From the NCBI RefSeq assembly GCF_004342065.1, contig NZ_SLZU01000002.1:62001-126000 (forward strand): a DNA stretch of 64,000 bases, in the 5' to 3' direction. Position numbers and translations under genes: made by a program. This document shows, piece by piece, positions 45,351-53,765 of this stretch. The notes below the pieces were generated by a model. That model was not told the DNA's origin, searched no databases, and was given only the letters and a program-made list of their open reading frames with translations. The stretch's first letter is position 1; each line of letters begins with the position of its first letter. Source of the DNA: Primorskyibacter sedentarius (GTDB lineage Bacteria > Pseudomonadota > Alphaproteobacteria > Rhodobacterales > Rhodobacteraceae).

Positions 45351-45848
45351 TCAATTAACAATGAATTCCATGACGAGGATGTCGTTCACACGCCCCTCGC
45401 CCACGACGAGCTGAACCCGTCGCAACATTTGACCACGCAGCTTTGGAAGTGCCGCGGGCGCTTCGAAATCCTTCAGCTCCAGCGCGCGAAGGTAGCTGTT
45501 GAGCACATTGACAACCCGCGGCAGCAGGAACCCGACCTCGTCCTGATAGGCGGACGGCACTTCCAGCTGGGCCGCGAATCGCACATGCGATCGCTGCGCG
45601 CCCTCTCCGATCGAAATCACCATCGGGTCCATCGGAAGAAAGGCCACATCCGGCAGGCTGTCCGGCACGTGCATTTCCTTCGCCGGGTCTTCCGTGACGG
45701 GTTCGTGGCCGAGGCCGGGAATCAGCCCGTTCTGAGCGGCAAAATATCCCCCGCTGCCCCCCGCCACTGCAAGCACAAGGCCGAGTATCATAGGCATTTT
45801 GGAGCGTTTGGGCGCGATAATTTCCTCGGGTACGGCCGCATCCGTCAT
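45351..45848 (-). CDS. fliL: Flagellar basal-body-associated protein FliL
   Basis: The 165-aa protein has a short cytoplasmic N terminus, a membrane helix at about 19-38 and a periplasmic stomatin-like FliL domain ending SYLRALELKDFEAPAALPKLRGQMLRRVQLVVGEGRVNDILVMEFIVN, the conserved family tail. FliL rings surround MotAB stators. It is the first gene of the minus-strand operon fliL, 120-aa protein, motE, and is divergent from fliF across 118 bp. Confidence 0.9.
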   Translation of the reverse strand: MTDAAVPEEIIAPKRSKMPMILGLVLAVAGGSGGYFAAQNGLIPGLGHEPVTEDPAKEMHVPDSLPDVAFLPMDPMVISIGEGAQRSHVRFAAQLEVPSAYQDEVGFLLPRVVNVLNSYLRALELKDFEAPAALPKLRGQMLRRVQLVVGEGRVNDILVMEFIVN

Positions 45849-45892
45849 AGCGTGTTCCTTCGTTGTGCTGTGAGTTTATAAGCACGCAGGGA

Positions 45893-45907
45893 CTAACCGA
45901 TTGTTAA
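45893..45907. promoter_or_regulatory. CtrA-like site between divergent fliL and fliF
   Basis: CTAA-N7-TTAA at 45893-45907 matches the CtrA binding consensus TTAA-N7-TTAA at all but one base. It lies 45 bases before fliL and 60 before fliF (start to site). CtrA controls flagellar genes in Rhodobacteraceae, so activation of both operons from this site is plausible. Confidence 0.5.
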
Positions 45908-45966
45908 GCCTGTTGCGCCAAACATGCCGGTATCCGGGCAGAACGCCTGATGAACGGAGAACACCA

Positions 45967-47562
45967 GTGCAGCAGCTAATTACCCTGTGGAACGCTTTGG
46001 ATTTGCGTAGAAAAGTCATTATTTCGGGCGCAACCGTCGCGATCTTCGCAGCCGTTCTGGGGCTGTCTCGCATGGCCACCACGCCTTCGATGGACCTTCT
46101 CTATGCCGGGTTAGAGCCTGTCGCTGCCGGAGAGGTCGTTGCGGCCCTCACGCAGCGCAACGCTGCTTACGAGATTCGCGGAAGCTCTATCTTTGTCGAA
46201 TCCGACCGGCGGGACGAATTGCGCATGACCCTCGCCGCCGAAGGTCTACCTGCGAACGGTACACAAGGCTACGAATTGCTCGACAGCTTGTCCGGTTTCG
46301 GGACAACATCACAGATGTTCGATGCCGCTTACTGGCGGGCAAAGGAAGGCGAACTGGCACGTACGATCCTGGCCAGCCCGTCTGTCACGTCGGCTCGTGT
46401 GCATATCGCGAATGTCGGATCGAATCCGTTTCAACGCGATCTGAAACCTTCTGCATCTTTGTCGGTTGCCACAGGCGGTGGCCAGTTGGCCGCTCCGCAG
46501 GCACGGGCATTCCGCTATCTGGTCGCCTCTGCCGTCCCCGGCCTTCAGCCCGATGATGTCGCGGTAATTGACGGCAAGGGCAACCTTGTGGCCGGGGATG
46601 AGGAGCTGAGCTCTGCCACGACCGCGGAGGACAGGGCCGAAATGCTGCGAAACCGCGTTCAACGGCTGGTCGAAGCGCGCGTCGGTTTCGGCAATGCCGT
46701 CGTGGAAGTCAGCGTTGATACGGTGACCGAAAGTGAATTGATCACCGAACGCAGGTTCGACCCCGACGCCCGCGTGATCATCAGCACGGACAGCGAAGAA
46801 GTCTCCACCGAAGAAGAAGATCAGGGGGGCGGCAATGTAACCGTGGCCTCCAACCTTCCAGACGGAGAAGCCGCAAACACCGATTCGTCCAAGAGCAGAA
46901 ACTCTGAAACGCGGGAACGCGTGAATTATGAGGTGTCCGAAACGCGCCGAGAGATCACGCGGCTGCCCGGCGCGATCAAGCGGTTGAGCGTCGCGGTTCT
47001 GGTCAACGGCATTTCAACAACGAATGCGGACGGCACAAAGGTTTTCGAGCCGCTCCCAGATACAGAGATCGAGGCACTGCATGCGCTCGTGGCCTCTGCC
47101 GTCGGGTATGAGGAAAGCCGCGGCGACGACATCACCATCCGTTCCCTCGCCTTTGAGCCAAGGCACGCAATCGGAACCGAGGCATTGCCTCAGCCTTGGA
47201 TGAACTGGAACCTTCAGCCGATGCGGCTGGTACAGATGGCGGTCCTGGCTGTCGTCGCCTTGATCCTTGGTCTGTTCGTTGTGCGCCCGGTCCTGTCCCG
47301 GCCCCAGCCGAATGCGCTTCCTGCCCCCGACGCTACCGCAATCGGTAACGGAGAGCTTCCTGCCCTGACTGGCGAAATTGACGACGGCGACGGGCGCTTT
47401 TCCAGCGTCCAACTGGTCGAAAAAGATCAGGCCGCCGCAGCAGTGGGTTACGGCGACGAGAACGACCCGGTTGATCGCCTTCGCGGTCTGATTGCTGAAC
47501 GCCGCGAAGAAACTGTCGAAGTGCTTCGCACCTGGCTTGACGAGAAGGAGCCCGCGACATGA
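45967..47562 (+). CDS. fliF: Flagellar MS-ring protein FliF
   Basis: The 531-aa protein forms the membrane ring on which the basal body is built. It has a first helix at about 18-36, ring-building motifs LYAGLEPVAAGEVVAAL, ARVHIA..GSNPFQRDLKPSASLSV and PSA-type repeats, and a second helix at about 425-443 (MAVLAVVALILGLFVVRPVL). The start is GTG at 45967 with GGAGA seven bases before; ATG at 45901 would add 22 residues without an SD. The C-terminal FliG-binding tail ends in LRTWLDEKE. It overlaps fliH by four bases. Confidence 0.93.
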   Translation: MQQLITLWNALDLRRKVIISGATVAIFAAVLGLSRMATTPSMDLLYAGLEPVAAGEVVAALTQRNAAYEIRGSSIFVESDRRDELRMTLAAEGLPANGTQGYELLDSLSGFGTTSQMFDAAYWRAKEGELARTILASPSVTSARVHIANVGSNPFQRDLKPSASLSVATGGGQLAAPQARAFRYLVASAVPGLQPDDVAVIDGKGNLVAGDEELSSATTAEDRAEMLRNRVQRLVEARVGFGNAVVEVSVDTVTESELITERRFDPDARVIISTDSEEVSTEEEDQGGGNVTVASNLPDGEAANTDSSKSRNSETRERVNYEVSETRREITRLPGAIKRLSVAVLVNGISTTNADGTKVFEPLPDTEIEALHALVASAVGYEESRGDDITIRSLAFEPRHAIGTEALPQPWMNWNLQPMRLVQMAVLAVVALILGLFVVRPVLSRPQPNALPAPDATAIGNGELPALTGEIDDGDGRFSSVQLVEKDQAAAAVGYGDENDPVDRLRGLIAERREETVEVLRTWLDEKEPAT

Positions 47563-48161
47563 CCGATCTTGCCGATCTTCTGGAAGATTTCGGGACAGCA
47601 CTGCAACACGCAACGACCGTCTTTCAGATGACAGAGGACGAAGCGGACGTATTACGGGCCGAAGCCTTCGAGCAGGGCTACAAATCCGGTTGGGAAGACG
47701 CGATCAAGGCGCAATCCCAGGATCAGACACGAATTTCCAGTGATTTGGCCCAAAACCTTCAGGATTTGTCCTTCACCTACCACGAGGCCTACTCGCAAGT
47801 GGTCGAAGGCATGGCACCGCTTCTCAACGACATGGTGGAATCGCTTTTGCCCAAAGTGGCACGCGACGCCCTGGGGTTGCATGTCGTGGAATTGCTGAAC
47901 GACCTCACGCGCTCATACTCTGAACAACCGGTCGAAATTGTCATCGCCACGGACAACAGCGAAGCGGTCGCCCCTCTCCTCAAGGGTGACTTCAAGATGC
48001 CGGTCTCGTTGACCGAAGATCCGCAACTGGCCGAGGGCCAAGCTGAGATCCGGTTCGGCAAGGTCGAACGGCGCGTCGATCTGACGGCCGTTCTGCACAA
48101 TATCCAGGAAGCCCTCCGTGGCTTCATGCACGACAACCGCAAGGAGGTGGTCAATGGCTGA
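47559..48161 (+). CDS. fliH: Flagellar export ATPase regulator FliH-like protein
   Basis: The 200-aa protein lies between fliF and fliN. A central segment rich in A/E/Q/K (EAFEQGYKSGWEDAIKAQ) with GxxxG-like spacing and a C-terminal domain (VEIVIATDNSEAVAPLL, AEIRFGKVERRVDL) fit FliH, which links FliI ATPase to the C ring. Similarity is low, as is usual for FliH, so the call leans on position and overall form. It overlaps fliF by four bases and fliN by eight. Confidence 0.72.
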   Translation: MTDLADLLEDFGTALQHATTVFQMTEDEADVLRAEAFEQGYKSGWEDAIKAQSQDQTRISSDLAQNLQDLSFTYHEAYSQVVEGMAPLLNDMVESLLPKVARDALGLHVVELLNDLTRSYSEQPVEIVIATDNSEAVAPLLKGDFKMPVSLTEDPQLAEGQAEIRFGKVERRVDLTAVLHNIQEALRGFMHDNRKEVVNG

Positions 48162-48453
48162 CAGTGACACCACACAAGCCCCGACACAGGCAGATCCGCA
48201 AAGCATGCTGACCCGCATTCCGATCGAGATCACGGTCAGTGTCGGCAAGGCGCGCCCTCTGGTGCGTGATTTGCTGAGCCTGGAGGAACAATCCGTACTC
48301 GTGCTCGACAAACTGGTGAATGACCCGGTCGAGCTTTATGTCGGGGACAAGTTGATCGGCACCGGATCTTTGGAGATGGTCGAAGGCGACGAAACGGGGC
48401 GGCTTGCCGTTCGCATCATGGAAATCGCCGACCTTCAGTCCAGCCTGACCTGA
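48154..48453 (+). CDS. fliN: Flagellar motor switch protein FliN
   Basis: The 99-aa protein has the SpoA domain: IPIEITVSVGKARPLVRDLLSLEEQSVLVLDKLVNDPVELYVGDKLIGTG is the family core and it ends with AVRIMEI. FliN forms the lower C ring with FliM. The ATG at 48154 has AAGGAGG six bases upstream; readings starting at 48118 are out of place in fliH. TGATG joins it to fliP. Confidence 0.92.
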   Translation: MADSDTTQAPTQADPQSMLTRIPIEITVSVGKARPLVRDLLSLEEQSVLVLDKLVNDPVELYVGDKLIGTGSLEMVEGDETGRLAVRIMEIADLQSSLT

Positions 48454-49184
48454 TGCACCGCCACATTTTCCCGGTTCTGACCGCGCTGCTGTGCCTTTTT
48501 GCCCTTCCAGCAGGAGCGCAACAGCTGTCGCTGGAACTTGGCGAGGGGGGCTCGCTCACCGCGACGAGCCTGCAATTGATCGCGATCGTCACCGTGCTTG
48601 GTCTGGCGCCCGGCATCCTGATTATGGTCACCTGTTTTCCGTTCATCGTGACGGTTCTGGCCATTCTGCGGCAAGCGGTCGGGCTGCAGCAATCGCCCCC
48701 GAACATGTTGATCGTCAGCCTTGCCTTGTTCCTGACCTATTTCGTGATGGAGCCGGTCTTTACCGAGGCATGGACGGTCGCGGTGGAGCCGCTGCTGGCC
48801 GAACAGATCGAACTTACGGAGGCCGTGACCCGAGGGGCCGAACCATTCCGCAGCTTCATGGCCAACAGGATGGATGACCAGACCTTCGCCGCGATGGCCG
48901 AACTGCGGGAGACAGAAGGCACGCGCTACACCCCTGCGGATGCGCCATTTTCCGTCCTGGTCCCCAGCTTTCTGTTGTCGGAAATCGCGCGGGCGTTCCA
49001 GATCGGCTTTCTCGTCTTCCTGCCCTTCCTGATCATCGACCTCGTCGTGGCCGCAGTGTTGATGTCGATGGGCATGATGATGGTGCCACCCGCGATTGTC
49101 TCCCTGCCGTTCAAACTCGCCTTCTTCGTAATTGCCAACGGCTGGTCCCTGATCGCCGGAGGTCTGGTCAAAAGCTATTTCTGA
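48453..49184 (+). CDS. fliP: Flagellar type III export protein FliP
   Basis: The 243-aa protein has a cleavable signal (residues 1-22) and four further helices. The family motifs VTCFPFIVTVLAILRQAVGLQQSPPNMLIVSLALFLT and FLLSEIARAFQIGFLVFLPFLIIDLVVAAVLMSMGMMMVPP are complete. FliP with FliQ and FliR makes the export gate; FliQ, FliR and FlhB are not in the window. It is the last gene of the fliF-H-N-P operon. Confidence 0.95.
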   Translation: MHRHIFPVLTALLCLFALPAGAQQLSLELGEGGSLTATSLQLIAIVTVLGLAPGILIMVTCFPFIVTVLAILRQAVGLQQSPPNMLIVSLALFLTYFVMEPVFTEAWTVAVEPLLAEQIELTEAVTRGAEPFRSFMANRMDDQTFAAMAELRETEGTRYTPADAPFSVLVPSFLLSEIARAFQIGFLVFLPFLIIDLVVAAVLMSMGMMMVPPAIVSLPFKLAFFVIANGWSLIAGGLVKSYF

Positions 49185-49291
49185 CGGGACGAGGCGTGGC
49201 GCATTCCCGACCCATGACAGCGTCACACGCCACTTGCATCGCCCGGGCTGACTCTTGATGTTGGATCAAACCCGGCCGTCAGGAGATCAAG

Positions 49292-50305
49292 ATGCAGAAC
49301 CGCCAATGGGTCCTTGACCACTATCCCGACGGCCCGGCAACGCCGGATGTCTGGCGGCTGGAAGAGGTCGACATGCCAGAGCCCGGTCCGGGCCAGATCC
49401 TGATCCGCACGCGGTGGCTTTCGATGGATCCTTATATGCGCGGACGGTTAAGCCCGGCGGCCAATTACACCGCAGGTGTGGCGATTGGCGGTGTGATGCA
49501 TGGTGGTGGATTGGGCGAGGTCATTGCCTCCAATCACCCGGACTGGAAGGTCGGAGAGCTTGCCGAATCTATGAGCGTGGGATGGCGCGAACACGCCGTT
49601 CTGACGCCTGACCTTCCCGGCGCAGCCGCCACGAACCGTGTGCCGGAGGGCGTGCCTGCACAGGCGACGCTGTCCTGGCTGGGCATGCCGGGTCTGACCG
49701 CCTATGTGGGCCTGACCGAAATCGGTCGCCCGATTCCGGGTGAAACGCTGGTGGTTTCCGCGGCATCCGGTGCCGCGGGGCAGTTGGTGGGCCAGATCGC
49801 AAAACTTATGGGCGCCCGCGTCATCGGCATCGCCGGGAGCGATGACAAGCTCGACTATTGCCGGTCCATCGGCTTCGACGCCGGGATCAATTACAAGACC
49901 TGCCCCGACATGTCAGCGGCGATCGCCGAACTCGCCCCCAATGGCGTCGACGTTTTCTTCGACAATACCGGCGGGCCCATTCACGATGCGGTTCTGGCCA
50001 ATCTGGCGACCTTTGCGCGGGTCATCATTTGCGGGCGCATCGCCGTGGTGGATCAGGCCCCGTCCGAGGATATCGGGCTGCGCGCCTCGTCCCGGCTGAT
50101 CGTAACCCGGGCACGCATTCAGGGGCTGATTGTGTTTGACTGGTGGCACAAGCGGGCCGAAGCTTTCCGCCATCTGATTAACTGGCATGCGCAAGGGCAT
50201 ATCCGTTTCAGAGAGGATATCCTCGACGGGTTTGAGCATGCACCGGAAGCCTTTGTTCGAATGATGGCGGGCGGGAATCGCGGCAAACAACTGTTGCGGC
50301 TATAG
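49292..50305 (+). CDS. NADP-dependent oxidoreductase of the CurA/leukotriene-B4-dehydrogenase type
   Basis: The 337-aa zinc-free medium-chain reductase has MDPYMRGRLSP near the N terminus (signature of the family), the Rossmann motif SAASGAAGQLVGQIAKLMG at about residues 152-170 and DVFFDNTGGPIHDAVL. It reduces the double bond of alpha,beta-unsaturated ketones or aldehydes with NADPH. E. coli CurA is a member but the substrate here is unknown. It stands alone between fliP and the gene-poor tRNA region. Confidence 0.88.
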   Translation: MQNRQWVLDHYPDGPATPDVWRLEEVDMPEPGPGQILIRTRWLSMDPYMRGRLSPAANYTAGVAIGGVMHGGGLGEVIASNHPDWKVGELAESMSVGWREHAVLTPDLPGAAATNRVPEGVPAQATLSWLGMPGLTAYVGLTEIGRPIPGETLVVSAASGAAGQLVGQIAKLMGARVIGIAGSDDKLDYCRSIGFDAGINYKTCPDMSAAIAELAPNGVDVFFDNTGGPIHDAVLANLATFARVIICGRIAVVDQAPSEDIGLRASSRLIVTRARIQGLIVFDWWHKRAEAFRHLINWHAQGHIRFREDILDGFEHAPEAFVRMMAGGNRGKQLLRL

Positions 50306-51123
50306 CGGTCCGGGTCAAAGCCCCTTCAGGGCACGGTTGGCGCTTGCCTATCCCTTCTTGACGGCAGCCTCCCAGAGCTGACCGAAGCCCCGTATTTCCA
50401 CCGGCGCTCGCAAAACTGCACCTCAGGCGTCGGTGTTCTGCGGCGCAGCCATTTGCGCAATCTTGCCCATCACCGTTTCGTACCAGACGATCAACGCACG
50501 GTTCTGCTTTCGCCCGGACGTGCAGACGACAAGGTTCGACAGGAGCCATCCGCGACAGGCTTACGCATCATGTTCACATTCTTGAATGGTGAGAGCTTCC
50601 GGCTGCGCGTAAGCCGCAAAGTCAGAACAAAGAACTGATCAGAATTTGCCAGCAACCAGTGTGCATTGGCAAGCTTAGCTTTGTGAAGAGGACGCGTGCC
50701 AATGCGCGATATGGCGCAAACCAAGTGGCCCAGTTTTACACCGGTACGTAGCCCCATTTTTCTCCGGGATTGACACCCTCCCCACCCTTTCGGCGCAGAC
50801 CTCAGTTTGCGATCCATCAGTTCGCATTCGCATGGCACCCGATACCAGAGGCGGCCTTGCTGTCTGCGCCAAAAAGAACACCGCCGACTATGACCGGTTT
50901 CTCTAAGATTTCTTGTCCCACCAAACAGCCCTATCGTCGGCGCAATCCAATTTCCTGTTTTAGAGTTCAGGCCTTCACCCGCAGCGTGCCCCAACGGTCA
51001 TTGACTGTTGCCGCACCCGCCCGCCGTTCCTGCACCCCTGTCGCCAGCGACGGGCAAACTGCGGATATTTCGGATCTCACCACTTGCGCGGCCTTCGCCA
51101 AATGTCTAAACGGTCGGCGTCGT
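50306..51123. other. Gene-poor region upstream of tRNA-Thr
   Basis: No convincing gene is seen in these 818 bases. Short open stretches exist on the minus strand: one of 46 codons ending at the TGA 50423-50425 reads like a protein tail (ends MGKIAQMAAPQNTDA), and a longer one at 50491-50994 has unusual composition with many Arg, Ser and Cys and no SD. They may be decayed remnants. The palindrome TGCGC-N6-GCGCA is in the same area. No integrase or transposase motif is visible. Confidence 0.5.
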
Positions 51124-51199
51124 GCCCCAATAGCTCAGCTGGTAGAGCAACTGTTTCGTAAATAGTAGGTCGGCGGTTCGAGTCCGTCTTGGGGCACCA
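51124..51199 (+). tRNA. tRNA-Thr (anticodon CGU)
   Basis: The 76 bases fold into a full cloverleaf: acceptor GCCCCAA/TTGGGGC, D arm GCTC-AGCTGGTA-GAGC, anticodon arm ACTGT-TTCGTAA-ATAGT (one G-U pair) with anticodon CGT, T arm GGCGG-TTCGAGT-CCGTC-type with the TTCGA core, and an encoded ACCA end. It reads ACG codons (threonine). Confidence 0.95.
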
Positions 51200-51649
51200 T
51201 AGCATACGCTAAGCACATGAAACGCCTCAGCTTTATCTCAGGGTGGAGCAAGCGTAGAACAATAACGCATCGTGCTGCTTCGTGACACTGGCGCCATACG
51301 TTTCATCAAGCGGGTACCGAACGTCGGACAGCTTCGTGACGCGCCGCTGAAGATCTGGCGCTCACTTATTTTTCAGGCCAGCCGCAGGAGCTGTTTCACC
51401 TGCCGCAAGTCGGCCCAAATCACTTCATGCCGTTTTGTGCCGGATCGGGCCCGGGGACAGCGCTCATTCAGAAGTGCACATGCTGACGCTGGCCGCCGAC
51501 ATCTGCTCTGCCACACATCGTTGCAAGGCGGCCAAACGCTGCGCCGTGGGGTCAGGGAAGAAAAACCTAACTTTTATTCGGTGGCAGCCATAAGTTGGCC
51601 GGTAACGTCGAAAAGAATCGCGGTCGGGAGCGGCACGGAGGAAGGCAGC
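51200..51649. other. Gene-poor flank downstream of tRNA-Thr
   Basis: These 450 bases hold no recognisable gene. An open frame runs from 51272 into the methyltransferase gene, but its first 126 codons have no SD and unusual codon use, while the methyltransferase ATG at 51650 has GGAGGAAGG upstream. The octamer CTTCGTGA occurs twice (near 51278 and 51332). No copy of the tRNA 3' end, which would mark an integrated element, is found further downstream in the window. Confidence 0.5.
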
Positions 51650-52339
51650 ATGCATGTCGAATCTTACGAACATATGGAGGCTGCCTTCACGCAGCATCTG
51701 GCGCCTATGGGGCCGGGCCGAGTGTTGGAGATTGGCTCCAAGAGCCGCAAGGCCGAATACCGGCGGTTGTTCGAATCGCACGGGTGGACCTTTTCGGGCG
51801 CCGATCTGGGCGAAGGCCCGAATGTAACTGATGTGCTGGAAGACCCCTTCAGGTTTCCGTTTGAGAATGACGCTTTCGACGCGATCATCTCGGGTCAGAT
51901 GCTGGAGCATAATGCGATGTTCTGGCTGACCTTCATGGAGATGTCCCGCGTTCTGCGTATGGGGGGCATCATGGTGCATATTGCACCGTCACGGGGACCC
52001 GAGCACCGCGCGCCGCAGGATTGCTGGCGGTTTTACCGCGACGGAATGCACGCGCTGGCGGAGTGGTGCGGCATGGAGATCCTACAAGCCTCGACCGACT
52101 GGTCACGCGCGGATTTAGACCGCAAGTCGCAACACCGCCCCCGCACGGCGCGGAGGATGGAAAGGGACGCGCGTTTTCTGGATTCCGACTGGGGCGATAC
52201 AATCGGCGTGTTCCGCAAGACTGTGGAGACGAAGCAAAGCAAGGGTGCGGACTATATCCGCCAGTTCGCCGCGCTTTACGAAGAAAAGCCAGCACCCCGC
52301 AAGCGCACGACGAAGGCCAAGGCGAAAACATCCGCCTGA
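51650..52339 (+). CDS. SAM-dependent methyltransferase, substrate unknown
   Basis: The 229-aa class I methyltransferase has RVLEIGSKSRKAEY (SAM loop, about residues 24-37), SGADLGEGPNVTDVLEDPF and the later FDAIISGQMLEHNAMFWLTFMEMSRVLRMGG typical of the fold. A histidine-rich APSRGPEHRAPQDCWRFYRDGMHALAEWCGM follows, as in methyltransferases that sit beside glycosyltransferases. The C-terminal tail is basic (PAPRKRTTKAKAKTSA). A strong SD supports the start. It stands alone behind the tRNA region. Confidence 0.75.
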   Translation: MHVESYEHMEAAFTQHLAPMGPGRVLEIGSKSRKAEYRRLFESHGWTFSGADLGEGPNVTDVLEDPFRFPFENDAFDAIISGQMLEHNAMFWLTFMEMSRVLRMGGIMVHIAPSRGPEHRAPQDCWRFYRDGMHALAEWCGMEILQASTDWSRADLDRKSQHRPRTARRMERDARFLDSDWGDTIGVFRKTVETKQSKGADYIRQFAALYEEKPAPRKRTTKAKAKTSA

Positions 52340-52504
52340 GCACGCCTGCAAAACCCGGTTGCCAGGTCCTTCGGCAAGCAAAGCTGCCGTCGCGGTTCGG
52401 GGTCGCACAGCTTTTGAAAGGGCCGCGCGAAGCATAGAGCATTTCCATATCCGTTTGGGCGGGGCCTGTGTTATCCAAGGGCTGTTCTTGCTGTGGAGAG
52501 CGTT

Positions 52505-53674
52505 ATGTCCAGCCAGGTCACTTTGCTCGTCGGCACCACCAAAGGCGCCTTTCTTCTGACATCAGCTCACGACCGTGAAAGCTGGTCTCTTACCGGCCCG
52601 CATTGCGAGGGCTGGCCCATCAACCATGCGATCGGCTGCCCCGATACCGGGTCCATCTGGGCGGCCGGTGGCGGCGAATGGAACGGTGCCGGGGTCTGGC
52701 ACACGCAGGATCGAAAGACCTGGAGCTTGTCAAAGCTCGCGAACGGCCAGGTTGACGGGTTCATCGAGGAAAACCCCGAGATCGCGGACCATCTGGGCAT
52801 CACACCGACGGCCTCCGGCCCCTTTTCCGGCCAGATCGATGCGCTTTGGTCACTCGCCCTGTCCGGCGACGCGCTCTATGCCGGGGCAAGGCCCGCGTCG
52901 CTGTTCAAGAGTGTCGACCGAGGCACAACTTGGGAAAAGGTGGACGCGCTGACCAGTCACCCCTCCGCGAAGGAGTGGAACCCCGGGGCGGCCGGATTGA
53001 CACTGCACACGATCGTGCCGCATCCCACGCAGCCCCAGAAGCTGTGGGTCGGGATCTCTGCCGCTGGGGTATTCGCCACGGAGGATGGCGGCGCCAGTTG
53101 GGACCGCCGCAATCGCCGGTCAAACGCCGCTGCGCCCGAAACCTTGGGCCACCCGGCGGCTGGCGACGGTCAGGAAATCGGCCAATGCGTCCACAACATG
53201 GTGCGTGCGCGGGATACCGACACTGGCGGCACGGATGTTCTTTACCAGCAGAACCACCATGGCGTTTATCGCAGCAGTGATGGCGGGCGCAGCTGGCACG
53301 ACATCACCGGCGGCCTTCCGTCGACTTTTGGATTTCCTGTCGCCGTCCATCCCCACGATCCGCTGACCATCTGGACGTTTCCGCTCAACGGTGATTCCGC
53401 CGGGCGTTATCCGCCGGATGCCTCTGCGGCTGTCTGGAAATCGGACGATGGCGGCGAAAGCTGGTCTGCCAAGCAAGACGGCCTTCCAACCAGCAACTGC
53501 TTTTTCACCGTCCTACGGCAGGCGATGGCCACGGATCGCTGTGGCCCTGCTGGTGTGTATTTCGGCACCAACAGCGGGTCGGTTTTCGCCAGCGATGATG
53601 AAGGCGAAAGCTGGTCCGAGATCGCCCGCCATCTTCCGACGGTTCTATGCGTCGAAACCGTGCAAACCACCTGA
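52505..53674 (+). CDS. BNR/Asp-box beta-propeller protein (sialidase-like annotation)
   Basis: The 389-aa protein consists of propeller blades with Asp-box-like motifs: SVDRGTTWEK, TEDGGASWDR, SSDGGRSWHD, SDDGGESWSAK and SDDEGESWSE. It has no signal peptide, so it would be cytosolic despite the usual sialidase annotations. The catalytic tyrosine/glutamate/arginine triad of sialidases cannot be located, so hydrolase activity is doubtful. The ATG at 52505 is preceded by GGAGAG at four bases. It is followed by hemN after 91 bases and is probably a separate unit. Confidence 0.75.
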   Translation: MSSQVTLLVGTTKGAFLLTSAHDRESWSLTGPHCEGWPINHAIGCPDTGSIWAAGGGEWNGAGVWHTQDRKTWSLSKLANGQVDGFIEENPEIADHLGITPTASGPFSGQIDALWSLALSGDALYAGARPASLFKSVDRGTTWEKVDALTSHPSAKEWNPGAAGLTLHTIVPHPTQPQKLWVGISAAGVFATEDGGASWDRRNRRSNAAAPETLGHPAAGDGQEIGQCVHNMVRARDTDTGGTDVLYQQNHHGVYRSSDGGRSWHDITGGLPSTFGFPVAVHPHDPLTIWTFPLNGDSAGRYPPDASAAVWKSDDGGESWSAKQDGLPTSNCFFTVLRQAMATDRCGPAGVYFGTNSGSVFASDDEGESWSEIARHLPTVLCVETVQTT

Positions 53675-53717
53675 ACCGCCGCAACTGCCGTCCGGCCCGG
53701 CATTTTGTCCGGCCGAT

Positions 53718-53731
53718 TTGATCCTGCTCAA
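53718..53731 (+). promoter_or_regulatory. FNR/FnrL-type box upstream of hemN
   Basis: TTGATCCTGCTCAA at 53718-53731 matches the consensus TTGAT-N4-ATCAA at nine of ten defined bases. It is 35 bases upstream of the hemN ATG. In Rhodobacter, oxygen-independent coproporphyrinogen oxidases are activated by FnrL when oxygen is low, so the site is probably functional. Confidence 0.65.
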
Positions 53732-53765
53732 AGTCTGGGCGCCGGAATTCGGGCAAATCGGCCGC

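Noticed and set aside
51272-51649. N-terminal extension of the methyltransferase by 126 codons
   Set aside because: The added part has no domain and no SD; the ATG at 51650 has GGAGGAAGG and begins the usual fold.
51124-51649. Integrated mobile element at tRNA-Thr
   Set aside because: No integrase, transposase or repeated tRNA 3' end is found in the window, so an element cannot be claimed.
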